Part shown: positions 63,982 to 64,000 of the stretch, piece by piece
Layout of the letters: each line of letters begins with the position of its first letter
Numbering within the stretch: the first letter of the stretch is position 1
NCBI RefSeq assembly: GCF_044466355.1
Contig: NZ_JBITMQ010000011.1
Span: 248,001-312,000, forward strand
DNA: 64,000 nt
Source of the DNA: Actinophytocola sp044466355
Lineage (GTDB): Bacteria; Actinomycetota; Actinomycetes; Mycobacteriales; Pseudonocardiaceae
Direction: 5' to 3'
Notes under the pieces: model-generated
What the model was told of the DNA's origin: nothing
The model's input: the letters and a program-made list of their open reading frames with translations, nothing else
Databases searched by the model: none
Program-made: the position numbers and the translations under genes

Positions 63982-64000
63982 TCGACCAGCCCCGGCATCG
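63957..64000 (-). CDS. ptpA: 3' end of a probable low-molecular-weight protein tyrosine phosphatase
   Basis: Only the last 13 codons are in the window, on the minus strand, reading MPGLVEWIRANLD then TGA (stop at 63959-63957). This resembles the C-terminal helix of LMW-PTP proteins, and the position next to surf1 and cobD matches ptpA (Rv2234) in M. tuberculosis. Identification is tentative because no catalytic motif is visible. Confidence 0.45.
   Translation of the reverse strand, partial: MPGLVEWIRANLD

Noticed and set aside
1..64000. tRNA, rRNA, integrase or transposase genes
   Set aside because: None was recognised on either strand by reading; short structured RNAs could still be missed without a computed search.

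Overview
The window is high-GC actinobacterial DNA, most likely from a member of the Pseudonocardiaceae (Lentzea/Saccharothrix/Actinosynnema-like). This rests on the strong G/C third-position bias, frequent GTG starts with GTGA or ATGA stop/start overlaps, an ESX-type (type VII) secretion locus, AdnAB, MoeZ, the secY-adk-map and infA-to-rplQ order, and gene neighbourhoods that match blocks known from Mycobacterium tuberculosis. No tRNA, rRNA, CRISPR array, intact insertion sequence or phage was seen. The genus is an inference.

Layout. 1-0.8 kb: 3' part of a membrane protein gene. 1.1-9.8 kb: secY, adk, map; then infA, rpmJ, rpsM, a possible 63-codon gene, rpsK, rpsD, rpoA, rplQ (with an appended C-terminal domain), truA and a membrane protein. 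9.9-11.6 kb: an ECF sigma factor with a SnoaL-like tail, divergent from a LUD-domain gene across a long mirrored promoter region. 11.6-13.2 kb: a secreted subtilisin with a P-domain. 13.4-19.2 kb: a partial ESX locus (accessory gene, eccE with a collagen-like N-terminus, eccB, an EspC-like gene, a WXG-like gene). No EccC, EccD or mycosin is present. 19.4-30 kb: a 41-codon membrane peptide, corA with a structured leader, MaoC, DUF2332, Nudix, a 54-residue membrane peptide with a PH-domain protein, PHP phosphoesterase, MarC, a Cas4/RecB-like nuclease, a TetR/SRPBCC pair sharing one operator, a DHFR-like protein and a hydrolase.

29.2-60.2 kb is largely collinear in content with the M. tuberculosis Rv3199c-Rv3212 region: PQQ-like propeller, rhlE, MiaE-like ferritin, DUF3107, TetR genes, hydrolase, DUF3152 metalloprotease, moeZ, TIGR02569 kinase-like, ATL, adnA, adnB, K+ channel, nudC. 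Inserted into it are pirin, an ECF42 sigma module with DGPF/YCII proteins and its promoters, an SMP-30-like propeller, a zinc peptidase, a DUF2207 protein and a coupled M16 peptidase pair. 60.2-64 kb holds two tandem paralogous small proteins, cobD, surf1, a fructosamine-kinase-like gene and the last codons of a probable ptpA, again as in mycobacteria.

The most unusual feature is a set of short non-coding repeats. Family A has two copies with 12-13 bp terminal inverted repeats. Family B has three copies, each with two TTGTCCACA boxes exactly 19 bp apart. Family C has two copies with nested hairpins and CGCGAGTCGCG units. Five of these seven copies lie between convergent genes. The second most interesting observation is a back-to-back pair of ECF42-type promoters, one of which points at an unannotated 72-codon gene.
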